Origin: an uncultured Lachnospiraceae bacterium
Lineage (GTDB): Bacteria > Bacillota > Clostridia > Lachnospirales > Lachnospiraceae
DNA: 61,131 bases
Reading direction: 5' to 3'
Assembly: GCA_947363565.1 (NCBI GenBank)
Contig: CANAPP010000015.1
Coordinates: forward strand, 1-61,131
The notes beneath the pieces were generated by a model. The model searched no databases and was not told the DNA's origin. It saw only the letters and a program-made list of their open reading frames with translations. Each line of letters starts with the position of its first letter. The first letter of the stretch is position 1. This document shows positions 15,498-27,501 of this stretch, in pieces. A program made the translations under genes and the position numbers.

Positions 15498-18400
15498 CTA
15501 TTCTTCTGCGAAATCAATAACTGCTTCGGCTTCTTCCACAGCTTCTTCTTCCTCTGCTTCCGTCTCCATCAGCAGTTCTTCCTCTATCTCTTCGTCATCG
15601 CTGAAAATAATCTCATCATCCATCATAAATTCAGAATCCAGCCGGATATCACGGTATTTTCTCATGCCTGTACCTGCCGGGATATGCTTGCCGATGATGA
15701 CATTCTCCTTAAGGCCCACAAGCGGATCTACCTTGCCCTTAATTGCAGCTTCCGTAAGAACCTTCGTCGTCTCCTGGAAGGATGCGGCTGACAGGAAGGA
15801 ATTGGTCGCAAGAGACGCTTTGGTGATACCAAGCATGATCTGCTCGCCCGTAGCCGGCTCTTTTCCCTCTTCGATCAGTGCCCTATTGGTATCCTCAAAT
15901 TCAAGGATATCCACATTCGTCCCTGGAAGGAATTCGCTGTCCCCGGCTTCCTCCACACGGATCTTTTTCAGCATCTGACGGACGATAACCTCGATATGCT
16001 TATCGTTGATATCAACACCCTGCAGACGGTAAACTCTCTGGACTTCCTGGATCATATAATCCTGAACCGCACGCAGCCCCTTGATTCTTAAGATATCGTG
16101 AGGATTCACGCTGCCTTCGGTCAGCTCATCACCGGCCTCAAGGTCTACGCCGTCTGTGATCTTGATCCGTGAACCGTAAGGAATCAAATATGCTTTTGAT
16201 TCACCGGTCTCGTTATTCGTAACGATGATCTCCCGCTTCTTTTTTGTGTCGTTAATGTTCGCTGTTCCGGCAAATTCAGTAATGATCGCAAGACCCTTTG
16301 GCTTTCTCGCCTCAAAAAGCTCCTCGACACGAGGAAGACCCTGTGTGATATCATCACCGGCAACACCACCTGTATGGAAGGTACGCATCGTAAGCTGTGT
16401 ACCAGGCTCTCCGATAGACTGTGCAGCAATAATACCAACTGCCTCTCCCACCTGGACCGGTTCTCCTGTCGCCATGTTGGCGCCATAACATTTTGCACAG
16501 ATCCCATTGTGGGAACGGCAAGTCAGAATCGTACGGATCTTAATCTTTGTCAACGGATCACCGTTCTTATCCACACCGTTTTTCATAATGAGTTCCGCAC
16601 GCTTCGGCGTTACCATATGATTTCTCTTCACCAGGACATTTCCGTCCTTATCTACAATATCTTCACACAGATAACGCCCGGTAATACGCTCTTTAAGACT
16701 CTCAATCTCTTCATTGCCGTCAGTAAATGCTTTCACATACATTCCCGGAATCTCTGCATCCTTCTCCACACAGTCAACCTCATGGATAATAAGTTCCTGA
16801 GACACGTCAACAAGACGCCTTGTCAAATATCCGGAATCGGCTGTACGAAGAGCGGTATCAGACAGACCTTTACGTGCGCCGTGGGCAGACATGAAATACT
16901 CCAAAACGTCCAGTCCTTCACGGAAGTTCGAACGAATCGGCAACTCGATAGTACGTCCGGTCGTATCTGCCATAAGACCGCGCATACCTGCAAGCTGTTT
17001 GATCTGCTTATCAGAACCACGGGCTCCAGAGTCCGCCATCATGAAAATATTGTTATATTTATCCAGACCGGAAAGCAGCGCCTCAGTAAGTGCATCGTCA
17101 GTTGCCTTCCATGTCTCTACAACTTCTTTATAACGCTCCTCCTCGGTAATGAGGCCGCGCTTGAAGTTCTTGGTGATCTTATCTACCGTATCCTGCGCCT
17201 CCTGGATCATCTGAGGCTTCTGGGGCGGTACGGTCATATCGGAAATAGATACCGTCATGGCCGCTCTGGTAGAGTATTTGTAACCGATAGACTTAACAGC
17301 GTCAAGTACCTCTGCCGTAGCAGTTGAGCCATGAGTATTGATTACTTTTTCAAGAATCTGTTTCAACTGCTTCTTTCCGACGTGGAAATCTACTTCGAGA
17401 AGCAGTGCATTCTCTGGATTCTCACGGTCTACGAAGCCAAGATCCTGCGGGATGATTTCATTGAATAAAAATCTTCCCAGCGTTGACTCTACATTACCTG
17501 TCTTTACTGTACCATCAGCAAATGTCTTCGTCACACGCACCAGTATCTTAGAGTGGAGCGTGATCGCATTATTCTCATAAGCGAGAATCGCTTCATTGAC
17601 ATTCTTAAATACCTTGCCCTCGCCCTTAGCTCCGGGTCTTTCCTGTGTCAGGTAATAGATACCAAGTACCATATCCTGAGAAGGAACCGCCACCGGGCCG
17701 CCGTCGGAAGGCTTTAACAAATTGTTGGGCGACAGCAGCAGGAATCTGCACTCTGCCTGCGCCTCAACGGATAACGGAAGATGAACCGCCATCTGGTCGC
17801 CGTCGAAATCGGCATTGTACGCGGTACATACCAGCGGATGAAGCTTGATCGCCTTACCTTCTACAAGAATTGGCTCAAATGCCTGGATACCAAGTCTGTG
17901 CAGAGTAGGGGCACGGTTTAACATAACCGGATGCTCTTTGATCACTTCCTCGAGCACGTCCCATACCTCCGGCTGGAGACGCTCCACCATCTTCTTTGCA
18001 TTTTTAATATTATGCGCAGTTCCGTTCTGCACAAGCTCCTTCATCACAAAGGGCTTGAACAGCTCGATCGCCATCTCTTTCGGCAGACCACACTGGTAAA
18101 TCTTAAGCTCCGGTCCCACAACGATAACCGAACGGCCGGAGTAGTCAACACGTTTTCCGAGAAGATTCTGACGGAAACGGCCGGATTTTCCCTTAAGCAT
18201 GTCAGAAAGAGACTTCAGCGCACGGTTACCAGGGCCTGTCACCGGACGTCCGCGGCGCCCGTTGTCAATCAGCGCATCTACTGCCTCCTGAAGCATCCGC
18301 TTTTCATTTCTTACAATAATGTCCGGCGCTCCAAGCTCAAGGAGACGTTTCAGTCGGTTATTTCTATTGATGATCCTTCTGTACAGATCATTAAGATCGG

Positions 18401-19178
18401 AAGTCGCAAACCGACCGCCGTCAAGCTGTACCATCGGACGAAGATCCGGCGGTATCACCGGAATATTAGTCATGATCATCCACTCCGGCTTGTTGCCCGA
18501 CTCACGGAAGGCTTCAACCACCTCAAGGCGCTTCACAATCCTTGCGCGCTTCTGTCCGGTTGCTCCCTTAAGTCCCTCTGACAACTCTTTATATTCCTTT
18601 TCCAGGTCAATGGCCTGCAAAAGCTCCTGGATCGACTCCGCTCCCATGCCTACACGGAAAGCATTACCGTAGGTCTCCCTTGCCTCTTGATACTCCTGCT
18701 CTGACAGCACCTGCTTGTACTGAAGCTCTGAACTTCCTTTATCCAATACGATATAGGACGCAAAGTAAAGCACCTTCTCCAAAGTCCTCGGAGACAGGTC
18801 AAGGATCAGCCCCATACGGCTCGGAATCCCCTTAAAGTACCAGATATGCGACACCGGCGCTGCCAGCGCAATATGGCCCATGCGCTCACGGCGCACGCTG
18901 GATTTGGTAACCTCAACGCCGCACCGGTCACAGACAACACCTTTATAGCGTATCTTTTTGTACTTTCCGCAGTGGCACTCCCAGTCCTTGCTCGGTCCGA
19001 AGATCTTCTCGCAGAATAACCCGTCCTTTTCAGGCTTCAGTGTTCGGTAATTGATCGTCTCCGGCTTCGTCACCTCGCCCTTAGACCATTCCAGAATCTT
19101 ATCGGGTGATGCCAAACCTATCTTGATCGCATCAAAAACCATTGGCTGAAATGTTTGCTGGTTATTATTTTCTGGCAT
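15498..19178 (-). CDS. rpoC: DNA-directed RNA polymerase subunit beta'
   Basis: The 1226-residue protein has the N-terminal zinc site ([20 protein letters not shown]), the active-site [12 protein letters not shown] with three Mg-binding Asp, the second zinc site ([13 protein letters not shown]), and the trigger-loop segment ([11 protein letters not shown]). It ends in a strongly acidic tail rich in Glu. It is the catalytic large subunit of RNA polymerase. Length is normal for Firmicutes without lineage-specific insertions. It begins 14 bp after rpoB and ends at an intrinsic terminator. Confidence 0.99.
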   Translation of the reverse strand: MPENNNQQTFQPMVFDAIKIGLASPDKILEWSKGEVTKPETINYRTLKPEKDGLFCEKIFGPSKDWECHCGKYKKIRYKGVVCDRCGVEVTKSSVRRERMGHIALAAPVSHIWYFKGIPSRMGLILDLSPRTLEKVLYFASYIVLDKGSSELQYKQVLSEQEYQEARETYGNAFRVGMGAESIQELLQAIDLEKEYKELSEGLKGATGQKRARIVKRLEVVEAFRESGNKPEWMIMTNIPVIPPDLRPMVQLDGGRFATSDLNDLYRRIINRNNRLKRLLELGAPDIIVRNEKRMLQEAVDALIDNGRRGRPVTGPGNRALKSLSDMLKGKSGRFRQNLLGKRVDYSGRSVIVVGPELKIYQCGLPKEMAIELFKPFVMKELVQNGTAHNIKNAKKMVERLQPEVWDVLEEVIKEHPVMLNRAPTLHRLGIQAFEPILVEGKAIKLHPLVCTAYNADFDGDQMAVHLPLSVEAQAECRFLLLSPNNLLKPSDGGPVAVPSQDMVLGIYYLTQERPGAKGEGKVFKNVNEAILAYENNAITLHSKILVRVTKTFADGTVKTGNVESTLGRFLFNEIIPQDLGFVDRENPENALLLEVDFHVGKKQLKQILEKVINTHGSTATAEVLDAVKSIGYKYSTRAAMTVSISDMTVPPQKPQMIQEAQDTVDKITKNFKRGLITEEERYKEVVETWKATDDALTEALLSGLDKYNNIFMMADSGARGSDKQIKQLAGMRGLMADTTGRTIELPIRSNFREGLDVLEYFMSAHGARKGLSDTALRTADSGYLTRRLVDVSQELIIHEVDCVEKDAEIPGMYVKAFTDGNEEIESLKERITGRYLCEDIVDKDGNVLVKRNHMVTPKRAELIMKNGVDKNGDPLTKIKIRTILTCRSHNGICAKCYGANMATGEPVQVGEAVGIIAAQSIGEPGTQLTMRTFHTGGVAGDDITQGLPRVEELFEARKPKGLAIITEFAGTANINDTKKKREIIVTNNETGESKAYLIPYGSRIKITDGVDLEAGDELTEGSVNPHDILRIKGLRAVQDYMIQEVQRVYRLQGVDINDKHIEVIVRQMLKKIRVEEAGDSEFLPGTNVDILEFEDTNRALIEEGKEPATGEQIMLGITKASLATNSFLSAASFQETTKVLTEAAIKGKVDPLVGLKENVIIGKHIPAGTGMRKYRDIRLDSEFMMDDEIIFSDDEEIEEELLMETEAEEEEAVEEAEAVIDFAEE

Positions 19179-19192
19179 ATCGGCACCCCTCT

Positions 19193-22100
19193 CTACATAT
19201 CATCTGATAAATCATTATATGCATAATCGTCAGTTTCCTCAAAATCCATGTCGAAATCATCTTCGTCCTCTTCCTCTGACTCGATATCGACAAGCTCCTC
19301 TCCCTGGAATTCCTGCTCTGTATATCCCTGCTGTCCGAAATCATCCTCATCGTTGTACTTTCTGTCTCCTTCGATCAGCGAGCGGAAATCTGTCTCGCCC
19401 ATGTCAACAGTTTCCATGATCTCGACCTCTGTATTATCGTCACGGAGTACCCGCACGTCAAGTCCAAGAGACTGCAGCTCCTTAAGAAGTACTTTGAAGG
19501 ACTCCGGAATACCCGGCTCCGGAATATTTTCTCCCTTGATGATCGCCTCGTAGGTCTTCACACGTCCCACAACGTCATCGGACTTCACCGTAAGAATCTC
19601 CTGCAGTGTATAAGATGCACCGTAAGCCTCAAGTGCCCACACCTCCATCTCACCGAAACGCTGTCCGCCAAACTGCGCTTTACCGCCCAACGGCTGCTGT
19701 GTTACCAGTGAGTAAGGGCCGGTAGAACGAGCATGGATCTTATCGTCAACAAGGTGGTGAAGCTTCAGGTAATGCATATGTCCGATAGTAACCGGGCTGT
19801 CAAAATACTCTCCTGTCCTTCCGTCGCGCAGGCGCACCTTTCCATCTCTGGAAATCGGAACACCTTTCCATAGTTTTCTATGCTCACGGTTTTCCGACAG
19901 ATACTTCATTACATCTGGAAGCAACTCTTCCTTATGCTTAGCTTCAAACTCTTCCCAGCTCAAATTAACATAATCATTAGCCAGGTCAAGGGTATCCATA
20001 ATGTCGTTCTCATCCGCACCGTCAAACACCGGCGTAGCGATATTAAAGCCCAGCGCCTTTGCTGCCAGCGACAAATGAATCTCCAACACCTGCCCGATAT
20101 TCATACGGGACGGCACACCCAGAGGATTCAGCACGATATCAAGCGGGCGTCCATTGGGAAGGAACGGCATATCCTCCACAGGAAGCACACGGGAAACAAC
20201 ACCCTTATTACCATGACGTCCGGCCATCTTGTCTCCAACAGATATCTTTCTCTTCTGTGCGATATATATTCTTACCGACTGATTAACTCCCGGTGAAAGC
20301 TCATCGCCGTTCTCTCTGGTAAATACCTTGGCATCTACAACGATTCCGTATTCACCATGCGGAACCTTGAGGGAAGTATCTCTTACCTCCCTGGCTTTCT
20401 CGCCAAAGATTGCACGAAGAAGCCTCTCCTCTGCGGTAAGCTCTGTCTCTCCCTTAGGAGTGACCTTTCCAACCAGGATATCTCCCGCACGCACTTCTGC
20501 TCCGATACGGATGATTCCTCGCTCATCCAGATCTTTCAGTGCATCATCGCCGACACCCGGAATATCACGGGTAATTTCCTCCGGCCCAAGCTTAGTATCA
20601 CGGGCTTCCGCCTCATATTCCTCAATGTGGACAGATGTATACACATCATCCTGCACTAACCGCTCACTGAGCAGAACGGCATCCTCATAGTTATAACCCT
20701 CCCAGGTCATGAATCCAATGAGCGGGTTCTTTCCAAGGGCCATCTCTCCATTAGCTGTAGACGGGCCGTCTGCGATCACATCTCCCGCTTCTACCTTGTC
20801 GCCTTTAAATACAATCGGTCTCTGGTTGTAGCAGTTGCTCTGGTTACTGCGAAGGAACTTCGTCAGCTTATATTTTTTCGTACTGCCGTCATTCTGCCGG
20901 ATAATAATCTCTTTAGACGTAGAGCGCTCAACAACGCCTCCTTCTGCAGCGACGATGCACACTCCTGAGTCAACCGCGGACTTCTCCTCCATGCCGGTTC
21001 CTACTACCGGAGCTTCAGTCATCAGAAGAGGAACTGCCTGACGCTGCATGTTAGAACCCATCAGCGCACGGTTAGCATCATCATTCTCAAGGAAAGGAAT
21101 CAAGGCTGTTGCCACCGAGAATACCATCTTCGGGGACACGTCCATATAATCAAACATTTTCCGCTCATACTCCTGCGTCTCCTCGCGGTAACGTCCGGAT
21201 ACATTCTTGCGGACAAAATGCCCTTCCTCATCTAACTGCTCATTGGCCTGGGCAACATGGTAATTATCTTCCTCATCAGCCGTCATATAGACAACCTCAT
21301 CGGTAACAACCGGATTTGACGGATCATCATGGTTAATCTTACGGTAAGGCGCCTCCACAAACCCGTACTGGTTGATCCGCGCGTAACATGCCAGCGAATT
21401 GATCAGACCGATATTCGGACCTTCAGGCGTCTCAATCGGGCACATTCTTCCATAATGGGAATAGTGTACATCCCGGACCTCAAATCCTGCACGGTCTCTG
21501 GAAAGACCCCCAGGACCGAGCGCGGACAAACGTCTCTTATGGGTCAGCTCACCGAGTGGATTGTTCTGATCCATGAACTGGGAAAGCTGCGAAGAGCCAA
21601 AGAACTCCTTCACCGCTGCCGTTACCGGCTTTATATTGATCAATGACTGGGGAGAAATCCCCTCTAAGTCCTGTGTCGTCATCCTCTCGCGGACTACTCT
21701 CTCAAGCCTTGACAGACCAATCCTGTACTGGTTCTGCAAAAGCTCTCCAACTGCACGGATACGTCTGTTGCCAAGATGATCGATATCATCATCATTGCCA
21801 AGGCCGTACTCTAAATGCATATTATAATTGATGGACGCAAGTATATCTTCCTTAGTAATATGCTTCGGGATCAAATCATGGATATCCCTTCTGATCGCAT
21901 CCTTAAGCTCATCGATATCCCCTGCCGTCTCCTCCAAAAGACCTGCCAGCACCGGATAATATACAAGCTCTGTCACACCGACCTCCTTCGGGTCAATGTC
22001 CACAACTGACGTAAGGTCGACCATCATATTAGAAAGAACTTTGATATTCCTCTCTTCATCCAGCCGTTCAATCCATACATAAGGAACTGCCGCATTCTGG

Positions 22101-23065
22101 ATCTCATCAGCAAGCTCTCTCGTCACCTTAGTTCCTGCCTCGGCAATCACCTCTCCAGTGATCACACTGACTACATCTTCAGCAAGGACCTGCCGGTTGA
22201 TCCGGTTCCTGAGCAAGAGCTTCTTATTAAACTTATAGCGACCTACCTTCGCCAGATCATAACGCCTTGGATCAAAGAACATACTGGTGATCAGGCTCTC
22301 CGCACTGTCAACCGCCAAAGGCTCACCCGGACGGATCTTTTTATATAATTCCAAAAGACCTTCCTGATAATTTGTAGCCGCATCTTTCTCAAAACTTGCC
22401 AGGATCTTCGGCTCCTCACCGAAAATCTCAACAATCTCTGGATTAGTACCGATACCCAGCGCACGGATCAATACAGTAATCGGCACCTTTCTCGTTCTAT
22501 CTACTCGTACATAAAAAACGTCATTGGAATCCGTCTCATACTCTAACCACGCTCCACGGTTAGGAATGACAGTGGATGAATACAGTTTCTTTCCTAATTT
22601 ATCATGGGCAATCGCATAATAAATACCCGGAGAACGTACTAACTGACTTACAATAACACGTTCAGCCCCGTTGATCACAAAAGTTCCGGTACTTGTCATC
22701 AGCGGCAAATCTCCCATGAAGATCTCATGTTCATTAATCTCGTCTGTTTCTTTATTGTGGAGCCTTACCCTTACCTTCAGAGGTGCAGCATAAGTCGCAT
22801 CACGTTCTTTACACTCTTCGATCGTGTACTTTACGTCATCCTCGCACAGTGTGAAATCAACAAATTCCAGACTTAAGTGACCGCTGTAATCTGCAATCGG
22901 TGAAATATCATCAAATACTTCTTTTAATCCTTCGTCAAGAAACCAATGATAGGAATCTTTCTGGACTTCAATCAAATTCGGCATCTGAAGAACTTCTTTT
23001 TGTCTGGAATAGCTCATGCGGGAACTTTTTCCACTTTTAATGGGACGAATTCTGTTTTTCTCCAT
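19193..23065 (-). CDS. rpoB: DNA-directed RNA polymerase subunit beta
   Basis: The 1290-residue protein begins [20 protein letters not shown], typical for clostridial RpoB. The rifampicin-binding cluster reads [30 protein letters not shown] in adjoining pieces, matching the drug-sensitive consensus at the usual contact residues (Q, D, H, S and L positions). The C-terminus carries an acidic, Asp/Tyr-rich tail. It is co-transcribed with rpoC. Unlike most Firmicutes it is not preceded by rplL: its upstream neighbour is a divergent hybrid kinase, and it has its own promoter at 23205-23234. Confidence 0.99.
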   Translation of the reverse strand: MEKNRIRPIKSGKSSRMSYSRQKEVLQMPNLIEVQKDSYHWFLDEGLKEVFDDISPIADYSGHLSLEFVDFTLCEDDVKYTIEECKERDATYAAPLKVRVRLHNKETDEINEHEIFMGDLPLMTSTGTFVINGAERVIVSQLVRSPGIYYAIAHDKLGKKLYSSTVIPNRGAWLEYETDSNDVFYVRVDRTRKVPITVLIRALGIGTNPEIVEIFGEEPKILASFEKDAATNYQEGLLELYKKIRPGEPLAVDSAESLITSMFFDPRRYDLAKVGRYKFNKKLLLRNRINRQVLAEDVVSVITGEVIAEAGTKVTRELADEIQNAAVPYVWIERLDEERNIKVLSNMMVDLTSVVDIDPKEVGVTELVYYPVLAGLLEETAGDIDELKDAIRRDIHDLIPKHITKEDILASINYNMHLEYGLGNDDDIDHLGNRRIRAVGELLQNQYRIGLSRLERVVRERMTTQDLEGISPQSLINIKPVTAAVKEFFGSSQLSQFMDQNNPLGELTHKRRLSALGPGGLSRDRAGFEVRDVHYSHYGRMCPIETPEGPNIGLINSLACYARINQYGFVEAPYRKINHDDPSNPVVTDEVVYMTADEEDNYHVAQANEQLDEEGHFVRKNVSGRYREETQEYERKMFDYMDVSPKMVFSVATALIPFLENDDANRALMGSNMQRQAVPLLMTEAPVVGTGMEEKSAVDSGVCIVAAEGGVVERSTSKEIIIRQNDGSTKKYKLTKFLRSNQSNCYNQRPIVFKGDKVEAGDVIADGPSTANGEMALGKNPLIGFMTWEGYNYEDAVLLSERLVQDDVYTSVHIEEYEAEARDTKLGPEEITRDIPGVGDDALKDLDERGIIRIGAEVRAGDILVGKVTPKGETELTAEERLLRAIFGEKAREVRDTSLKVPHGEYGIVVDAKVFTRENGDELSPGVNQSVRIYIAQKRKISVGDKMAGRHGNKGVVSRVLPVEDMPFLPNGRPLDIVLNPLGVPSRMNIGQVLEIHLSLAAKALGFNIATPVFDGADENDIMDTLDLANDYVNLSWEEFEAKHKEELLPDVMKYLSENREHRKLWKGVPISRDGKVRLRDGRTGEYFDSPVTIGHMHYLKLHHLVDDKIHARSTGPYSLVTQQPLGGKAQFGGQRFGEMEVWALEAYGASYTLQEILTVKSDDVVGRVKTYEAIIKGENIPEPGIPESFKVLLKELQSLGLDVRVLRDDNTEVEIMETVDMGETDFRSLIEGDRKYNDEDDFGQQGYTEQEFQGEELVDIESEEEDEDDFDMDFEETDDYAYNDLSDDM

Positions 23066-23204
23066 ATTGACGTTTCACTCCTCGTTTATTTTTTTGTGGG
23101 CAGCGAATTGCCCGTAAATCGTGCACTTCCACAAACTTCACTATTTGTCAAGTTGTTTTTTCATGTAAATTCACGGCATAACTTTCCACAATAGCGCATT
23201 TTTT

Positions 23205-23234
23205 ATAATAGCACAGTCTTGTCAAGCTTGTCAA
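23205..23234 (-). promoter_or_regulatory. Promoter for rpoBC
   Basis: On the minus strand TTGACA, an 18-bp spacer and TATTAT, about 140 bp upstream of rpoB ATG. It gives rpoBC its own start site, as expected for a unit separated from rplJL. Confidence 0.65.
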
Positions 23235-23345
23235 CAGAAAAACTCTCAATTTTTACCATATATTAAGGAAATAATAAGACAGCAACAATAAGGCATTCAT
23301 TTCCAAACAGTACCCACAGATAAGATGGCATTTTCCCCCGGTTCA

Positions 23346-23354
23346 TGTTATACT
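23346..23354 (+). promoter_or_regulatory. Possible extended -10 promoter for the hybrid kinase
   Basis: TGTTATACT has a TG extension and a good -10 hexamer, 30 bp before the kinase start codon. No convincing -35 box is seen. Confidence 0.35.
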
Positions 23355-23384
23355 GGTATAAGAGAATTTATGGAGGATACTGTT

Positions 23385-25901
23385 ATGGACACTTTGCAAA
23401 GCTCTTTTGAAAACATGGAGACCGTTATTAATGAAGGGCTTCGCATTGCCCTGATGGAAAAGACGCCGGACCGTTCCCTTAAGGTGCAGTTAGAGTACCT
23501 AGGGAAAGCTTTAAATGGGGAGAGGACCTATATTTTTGAGCGCAACGCGGCCGGCTGCGACGATAACACTTACGAATGGGTGGCCGACGGGGTGCAGCCG
23601 GAAAAAGAGAATCTGCAAAACCTTCCCCCGGAAATATGCGCGGGCTGGTACCAGAAGTTCAGCGTCGGCAAGCAGATTGTCCTGAAAGACTTAGAGGATA
23701 TCCGCCAAAGCGACCCTATTGTGTACGAGACGCTGAAACGGCAGGATATCCATTCCGTTGTCGTGGTCCCGCTCTATGACGACGGCAGGATCATCGGCTT
23801 TTACGGGGTAGACAACCCTCCAGTAAAATCAATAGACTATACCTCAAATATGCTGCAGATTGCGGCGCACTTTATCGTCTCATCCCTGAGGCAGCGCAAT
23901 CTGGTCAGGGAACTGAAGAACCGGAGTTACGATGTCCTAAGCAGCCTCAATGTAGACTATGTAGGCATTTACCAGGTGGACTTTGATACCGGCAGATGCG
24001 AGACCTACCGGGAGTCGGAACGTCTGCAGACGAGACAGGATGTGAATTTCGAGGACGGTTACGAGGAGGCAATGGAGCGGTATATCTCCTTATACATAGA
24101 GCCCCGAGACCGGGAGCGCATCCGCGTAATGACCGAGAAAAGCCGTGTTCTCGCCGAGCTTACGACAAAAAATAAATTTTACATCCGATATCAGGTAATG
24201 GATAACCCGCAGGGCGTGAAAAATGTTGAACTCCATTTTTCCACTCTGGAAAATGAAAAAGGCAAAAACACTGTAATCTTCGCGTTCCGTGATATCAACG
24301 CCGTGGTGGAGCAGGAAGAGAAATACAGGCTGGAGGCGCGGCGGGATATCGAGACCATTCTGGAAGGGGCAAGAACCGGGATTTGGACCATCGAGCTGGA
24401 GAAAGGCTGCGCTCCCAGGATGTACGCCGACAAAACCATGCGGATGCTGCTCGGCGCAGGCGAAGATATCGAGCCAGAAGACTGCTACCAAATCTGGTTT
24501 CAGAATATCGATTCCAAATATGTGGACATCGTACAGCAGGCGGTGCAGGAAATGCTGGACACTGGGCGCAGCGAGGTCGTTTACCCATGGAACCATCCGA
24601 CGCTTGGCAAAATCTACGTCCGCTGCGGCGGCGTACCCGACAGGAAATTCCAGAAACCGGGAGCCTGTCTGAACGGATATCACCAGGACATTACAGAAAC
24701 CATGGCAACACGCAAAAAGCAGGACCAGTCCATTATGGAGCTGCTGGAAAAGGTAAGGCAGGCGAACTCCGCAAAAAGCAAATTCCTTTCCCATATGTCG
24801 CACGATCTCCGCACGCCCATCAACGGGATTCAGGGGATGCTTACGATTATGGAAAAAAGCCAGGACAACCCTGCAAAGCAAACGGAATGCAGGGAGAAAA
24901 TCCGCGTGTCCGCAGAGCATCTGCTGTCTCTTGTCAACGATGTGCTTGAGGTCAGCAAGCTGGAAAGCGGACGCCCCTTTGACGCAGACGAGCCCTTCGA
25001 CCTCCACAAACTGCTGGAGGAATGCACCGCGTCGCTTTCTCCCCGGGCTGAGGCCGCCGGCGTCCATCTGAAGAGCGGGCTTGAGCTGACGCACAGAAAA
25101 TTGATTGGGAATCCTTTGTACCTCAATCAAATCTTTTCAAATATCATTGACAACGCCATCAAATATAACCGGCAAAACGGAACGGTTTTTGTCAGCGCAA
25201 AAGAACTCTTTTACAAAAACGGCATCGCAGGTTATCAATTTACTGTGGAAGATACGGGAATCGGCATCGGAGAAAAGTTCAAAGAGCATATTTTCGATGC
25301 GTTTACCCAGGAACATCAGGACGCAAGGACAGACTATAACGGCACAGGCCTTGGCATGTCCATTGTAAAAAGGCTGGTGGACCATATGGGCGGTACGATT
25401 GAGCTGGAAAGCCGCCTCGGAAAAGGAACGCTGATCCGCATTGCCCTGTCTTTCCAGACCGACACCGAACAGATGCATAAAATGCCTCAGACGGAAGAAG
25501 AGTGCGGGGATATTTCCGGATTGCATGTCCTTCTGGTGGAAGATAATGAGATTAACTGCGAAATCGTGCAGTTTATCCTGGAGGATGCCGGCGCAGCAGT
25601 CGTCACCGCCAAAGACGGAAAGGCTGCGGTAGATGCCTTTGCGGGTTCAGAGCAGGGAGCCTTCGACTGCATCCTCATGGATCTGATGATGCCCGTCATG
25701 AGCGGACTGGAGGCAGCCCGCGTGATTCGCGGCATGGACAGGGCAGACGCACAGGCAACGCCCATCATCGCTTTGTCCGCAAATGCTTTCGAGGAAGATG
25801 TAGCGATGGCAAAAGAGGCTGGGATGGATGAACATCTGTCCAAACCGATAGATATAAATAAACTGCGCCGTACTATGTGCCGGCTGGTAAATGCAAATTA
25901 A
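23385..25901 (+). CDS. Soluble hybrid histidine kinase with GAF and PAS-like sensors and C-terminal receiver
   Basis: The start is ATG 23385 (838 residues), eight bases after GGAGG. Domains in order: GAF-like (about 10-170), two PAS-like regions (about 185-310 and 315-440), HisKA with SHMSHDLRTPINGI (His near 473), HATPase (NIIDNAIKYN, DTGIGIG, GTGLGMSI), and a receiver (LLVEDNEINCEIV, phospho-Asp in ILMDLMMPVMSG, Lys in SKPID). There is no transmembrane helix, so it senses an internal signal. No cognate regulator lies nearby; phosphate may pass to a remote partner. It is a single gene, divergent from rpoB. Confidence 0.92.
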   Translation: MDTLQSSFENMETVINEGLRIALMEKTPDRSLKVQLEYLGKALNGERTYIFERNAAGCDDNTYEWVADGVQPEKENLQNLPPEICAGWYQKFSVGKQIVLKDLEDIRQSDPIVYETLKRQDIHSVVVVPLYDDGRIIGFYGVDNPPVKSIDYTSNMLQIAAHFIVSSLRQRNLVRELKNRSYDVLSSLNVDYVGIYQVDFDTGRCETYRESERLQTRQDVNFEDGYEEAMERYISLYIEPRDRERIRVMTEKSRVLAELTTKNKFYIRYQVMDNPQGVKNVELHFSTLENEKGKNTVIFAFRDINAVVEQEEKYRLEARRDIETILEGARTGIWTIELEKGCAPRMYADKTMRMLLGAGEDIEPEDCYQIWFQNIDSKYVDIVQQAVQEMLDTGRSEVVYPWNHPTLGKIYVRCGGVPDRKFQKPGACLNGYHQDITETMATRKKQDQSIMELLEKVRQANSAKSKFLSHMSHDLRTPINGIQGMLTIMEKSQDNPAKQTECREKIRVSAEHLLSLVNDVLEVSKLESGRPFDADEPFDLHKLLEECTASLSPRAEAAGVHLKSGLELTHRKLIGNPLYLNQIFSNIIDNAIKYNRQNGTVFVSAKELFYKNGIAGYQFTVEDTGIGIGEKFKEHIFDAFTQEHQDARTDYNGTGLGMSIVKRLVDHMGGTIELESRLGKGTLIRIALSFQTDTEQMHKMPQTEEECGDISGLHVLLVEDNEINCEIVQFILEDAGAAVVTAKDGKAAVDAFAGSEQGAFDCILMDLMMPVMSGLEAARVIRGMDRADAQATPIIALSANAFEEDVAMAKEAGMDEHLSKPIDINKLRRTMCRLVNAN

Positions 25902-26137
25902 TAATATCATGTAAAAAGCAGATGCCGATGACTCTGAGGCCTGATAGATTTGTTCACTCCTAAATCATCTTCTTAAACAGCAACTGAGAAATCGCATCTG
26001 CTGAACATAAAAAATCCTTGATTTCTTTTCCCCGAAAGCCTATACTTTTTATATCGATGGATTTCAAACTTTCTGGCCATTCGGCCGAGAATCCCGAAAA
26101 AGCAGCAAAATACAAATGAACAAATGCAGGAAAGATA

Positions 26138-26166
26138 TTGTATTCTGTTTCTTTCACCTATATAAT
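26138..26166 (+). promoter_or_regulatory. Promoter for the Rpn-family gene
   Basis: TTGTAT, 17 bp, TATAAT, about 40 bp upstream of the start codon. The rest of 25902-26137 holds no gene I can support, only a distant 9-bp inverted repeat AGCAGATGC/GCATCTGCT. Confidence 0.6.
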
Positions 26167-26205
26167 AGAAATAGACATTCTCTTTCCTGCGGGAAGGAGA
26201 TGCTT

Positions 26206-27060
26206 ATGCACAAAAACATTTTTATCATGAAACCCAAAGTAGATTTCTGTTTCAAAGAACTGATGACCGATGAAGAGGTTCGGTGCGGATTTATCGCCGC
26301 CATCTTAAATCTTCCGCCAGAAAGAATCAGAAAAACCATGCTGCTCCCAACGCATCTGCGAAAAGAGTATGCCGAAGATAAGCTGGGGATTCTGGACGTA
26401 CGGGTCTTACTGGAAGACGGTGTCCAGATTGATATTGAGATGCAAGTGCTGGCATTTACATACTGGACAGAACGCTCGCTGTTCTATCTGAGTAAAATGT
26501 ATACAGGGCAAATCAAAACAGGCGACAGCTACAATGTCTTAAAGAAATGTATCCACATAGGTATCTTGGACTTCAATCTGTTTGAAAGCAGGGAGTTTTA
26601 CTCGAGATTTCATCTCTGGGAGGACTCGCGGCGGGAACTGTATTCTGACAAGATGGAGATACATATCCTGGAACTCGCAAAACTGAACCAGTATGATTAT
26701 CCAAAAACCACTCTCTTAAATTGGGCGCAATTTTTTAATGCAGAAACCAGAAAGGAGCTTGAGATGTTTGCAAAATCAGATGATTATGTACAGAAAGCTT
26801 ATGATAAGCTCGTCAATATCAGCGCAGATGAACAAAAACGGCTGGAATATGAAGAAAGAGAAAAAGCACTCCGCGACCGTTCAATCCTTATAATCAGCGG
26901 CAGGGAACAGGGACTGGAGCAAGGCCGGGCAGAAGGCAGAATGGAAGGTCTGAAACTCGCCCGGGATATTCTCAGGCTGCACAAGTCAGGGGTTGCCCCG
27001 GATAAGATTGCAGATGAGTGCGGCATATCCGTGGAACAGGTAAAAGGTTTACTGGAATAG
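26206..27060 (+). CDS. Rpn family recombination-promoting nuclease/putative transposase (PD-(D/E)XK)
   Basis: The start is ATG 26206 (284 residues), behind GGAAGGAG. It begins MKPKVDFCFKELM, then GILDVRVLLEDGVQIDIEMQ, where the Asp and E-x-Q form the PD-(D/E)XK nuclease site, and TYWTERSLFYLSKMY. The C-terminus has the characteristic GREQGLEQGRAEGRMEG stretch and a small helix-turn-helix-like end (DKIADECGISVEQVKGLL). Rpn proteins nick or cut DNA and promote RecA-independent recombination. They are usually multi-copy and mobile. It lies within the accessory segment between rpoB and rplL. Confidence 0.9.
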   Translation: MHKNIFIMKPKVDFCFKELMTDEEVRCGFIAAILNLPPERIRKTMLLPTHLRKEYAEDKLGILDVRVLLEDGVQIDIEMQVLAFTYWTERSLFYLSKMYTGQIKTGDSYNVLKKCIHIGILDFNLFESREFYSRFHLWEDSRRELYSDKMEIHILELAKLNQYDYPKTTLLNWAQFFNAETRKELEMFAKSDDYVQKAYDKLVNISADEQKRLEYEEREKALRDRSILIISGREQGLEQGRAEGRMEGLKLARDILRLHKSGVAPDKIADECGISVEQVKGLLE

Positions 27061-27067
27061 GCAACCG

Positions 27068-27403
27068 TCAATTCCAGTAAGTGCTTGAACTGCTGACAAT
27101 TTTTTTCTCTCCGTTTTCCCCTACCGAATAAATTTCAGTCGTTTGCCACCACTGAGCACTTCTGTCATCTTCCCGGATATCCCGGGAAGAGACTGCCTTT
27201 ACATCCAATTGGGGATACCTTTTTACAAGTTCCCTGAACGCTGCGGTAATCTCTTCCTCGCTTATCTGCAGTGATGCCGAAAGCATCTGCCCTGTGCATT
27301 TCCACTCGAACTCTTTATCCTTGAATTCCTGTGAAAAATAATCTTTCACATCTTCAAAAGCCGAAGAACGGTCAGACTCGCGGGTAAAAATCAAAATATC
27401 CAT
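27068..27403 (-). CDS. Hypothetical protein (111 aa)
   Basis: The 111-residue acidic protein begins MDILIFTRESDRSSAFEDVK and ends SSSSTYWN. It has a good GGGAGG ribosome-binding site 7 nt before ATG, so it is probably real. No transmembrane segment, signal peptide or known motif is visible. The middle (ISEEEITAAFRELVKRYPQLDVKAVSSRD) looks like an alpha/beta ferredoxin-like fold with a paired Trp (AQWWQTTEIYS), but I do not recognise the family. It converges on the Rpn gene (7 bp apart) and lies just outside the IS end. Confidence 0.6.
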   Translation of the reverse strand: MDILIFTRESDRSSAFEDVKDYFSQEFKDKEFEWKCTGQMLSASLQISEEEITAAFRELVKRYPQLDVKAVSSRDIREDDRSAQWWQTTEIYSVGENGEKKIVSSSSTYWN

Positions 27404-27465
27404 AAATAACCTCCCAAAATAACAACATGCTATAACAAATGATGTAAAGCCACTAATCAGCCCCT

Positions 27466-27495
27466 TGTCAAGTAGACAAGCGAAATATCTAAAAT
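27466..27495. repeat. IS terminal inverted repeat, orfB-side end
   Basis: Begins TGTCAAGTAGACAAGCGAAA and matches the inverted end at 29371-29400. Confidence 0.7.
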
Positions 27496-27501
27496 AAGTT
27501 T

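Noticed and set aside
14498-15517. A longer cutC reaching 15517 and a longer M24 gene reaching 14542
   Set aside because: The cutC extension crosses the rpoC terminator and stop; the M24 extension lacks a ribosome-binding site. Internal starts match family lengths.
16374-17327. A 317-residue plus-strand open frame opposite rpoC
   Set aside because: It is a shadow of rpoC; composition is unlike a real protein and no ribosome-binding site is present.
24090-25130. A 346-residue minus-strand open frame opposite the hybrid kinase
   Set aside because: It is a long shadow frame of a clearly real GC-rich coding region, with no initiation signals or recognisable domains.
25960-26157. A 65-residue minus-strand frame ending ...CSADAISQLLFKKMI upstream of the Rpn gene
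   Set aside because: No ribosome-binding site, it overlaps the Rpn promoter on the other strand, and I cannot link it to a family. It may be a remnant, but I cannot support it as a gene.
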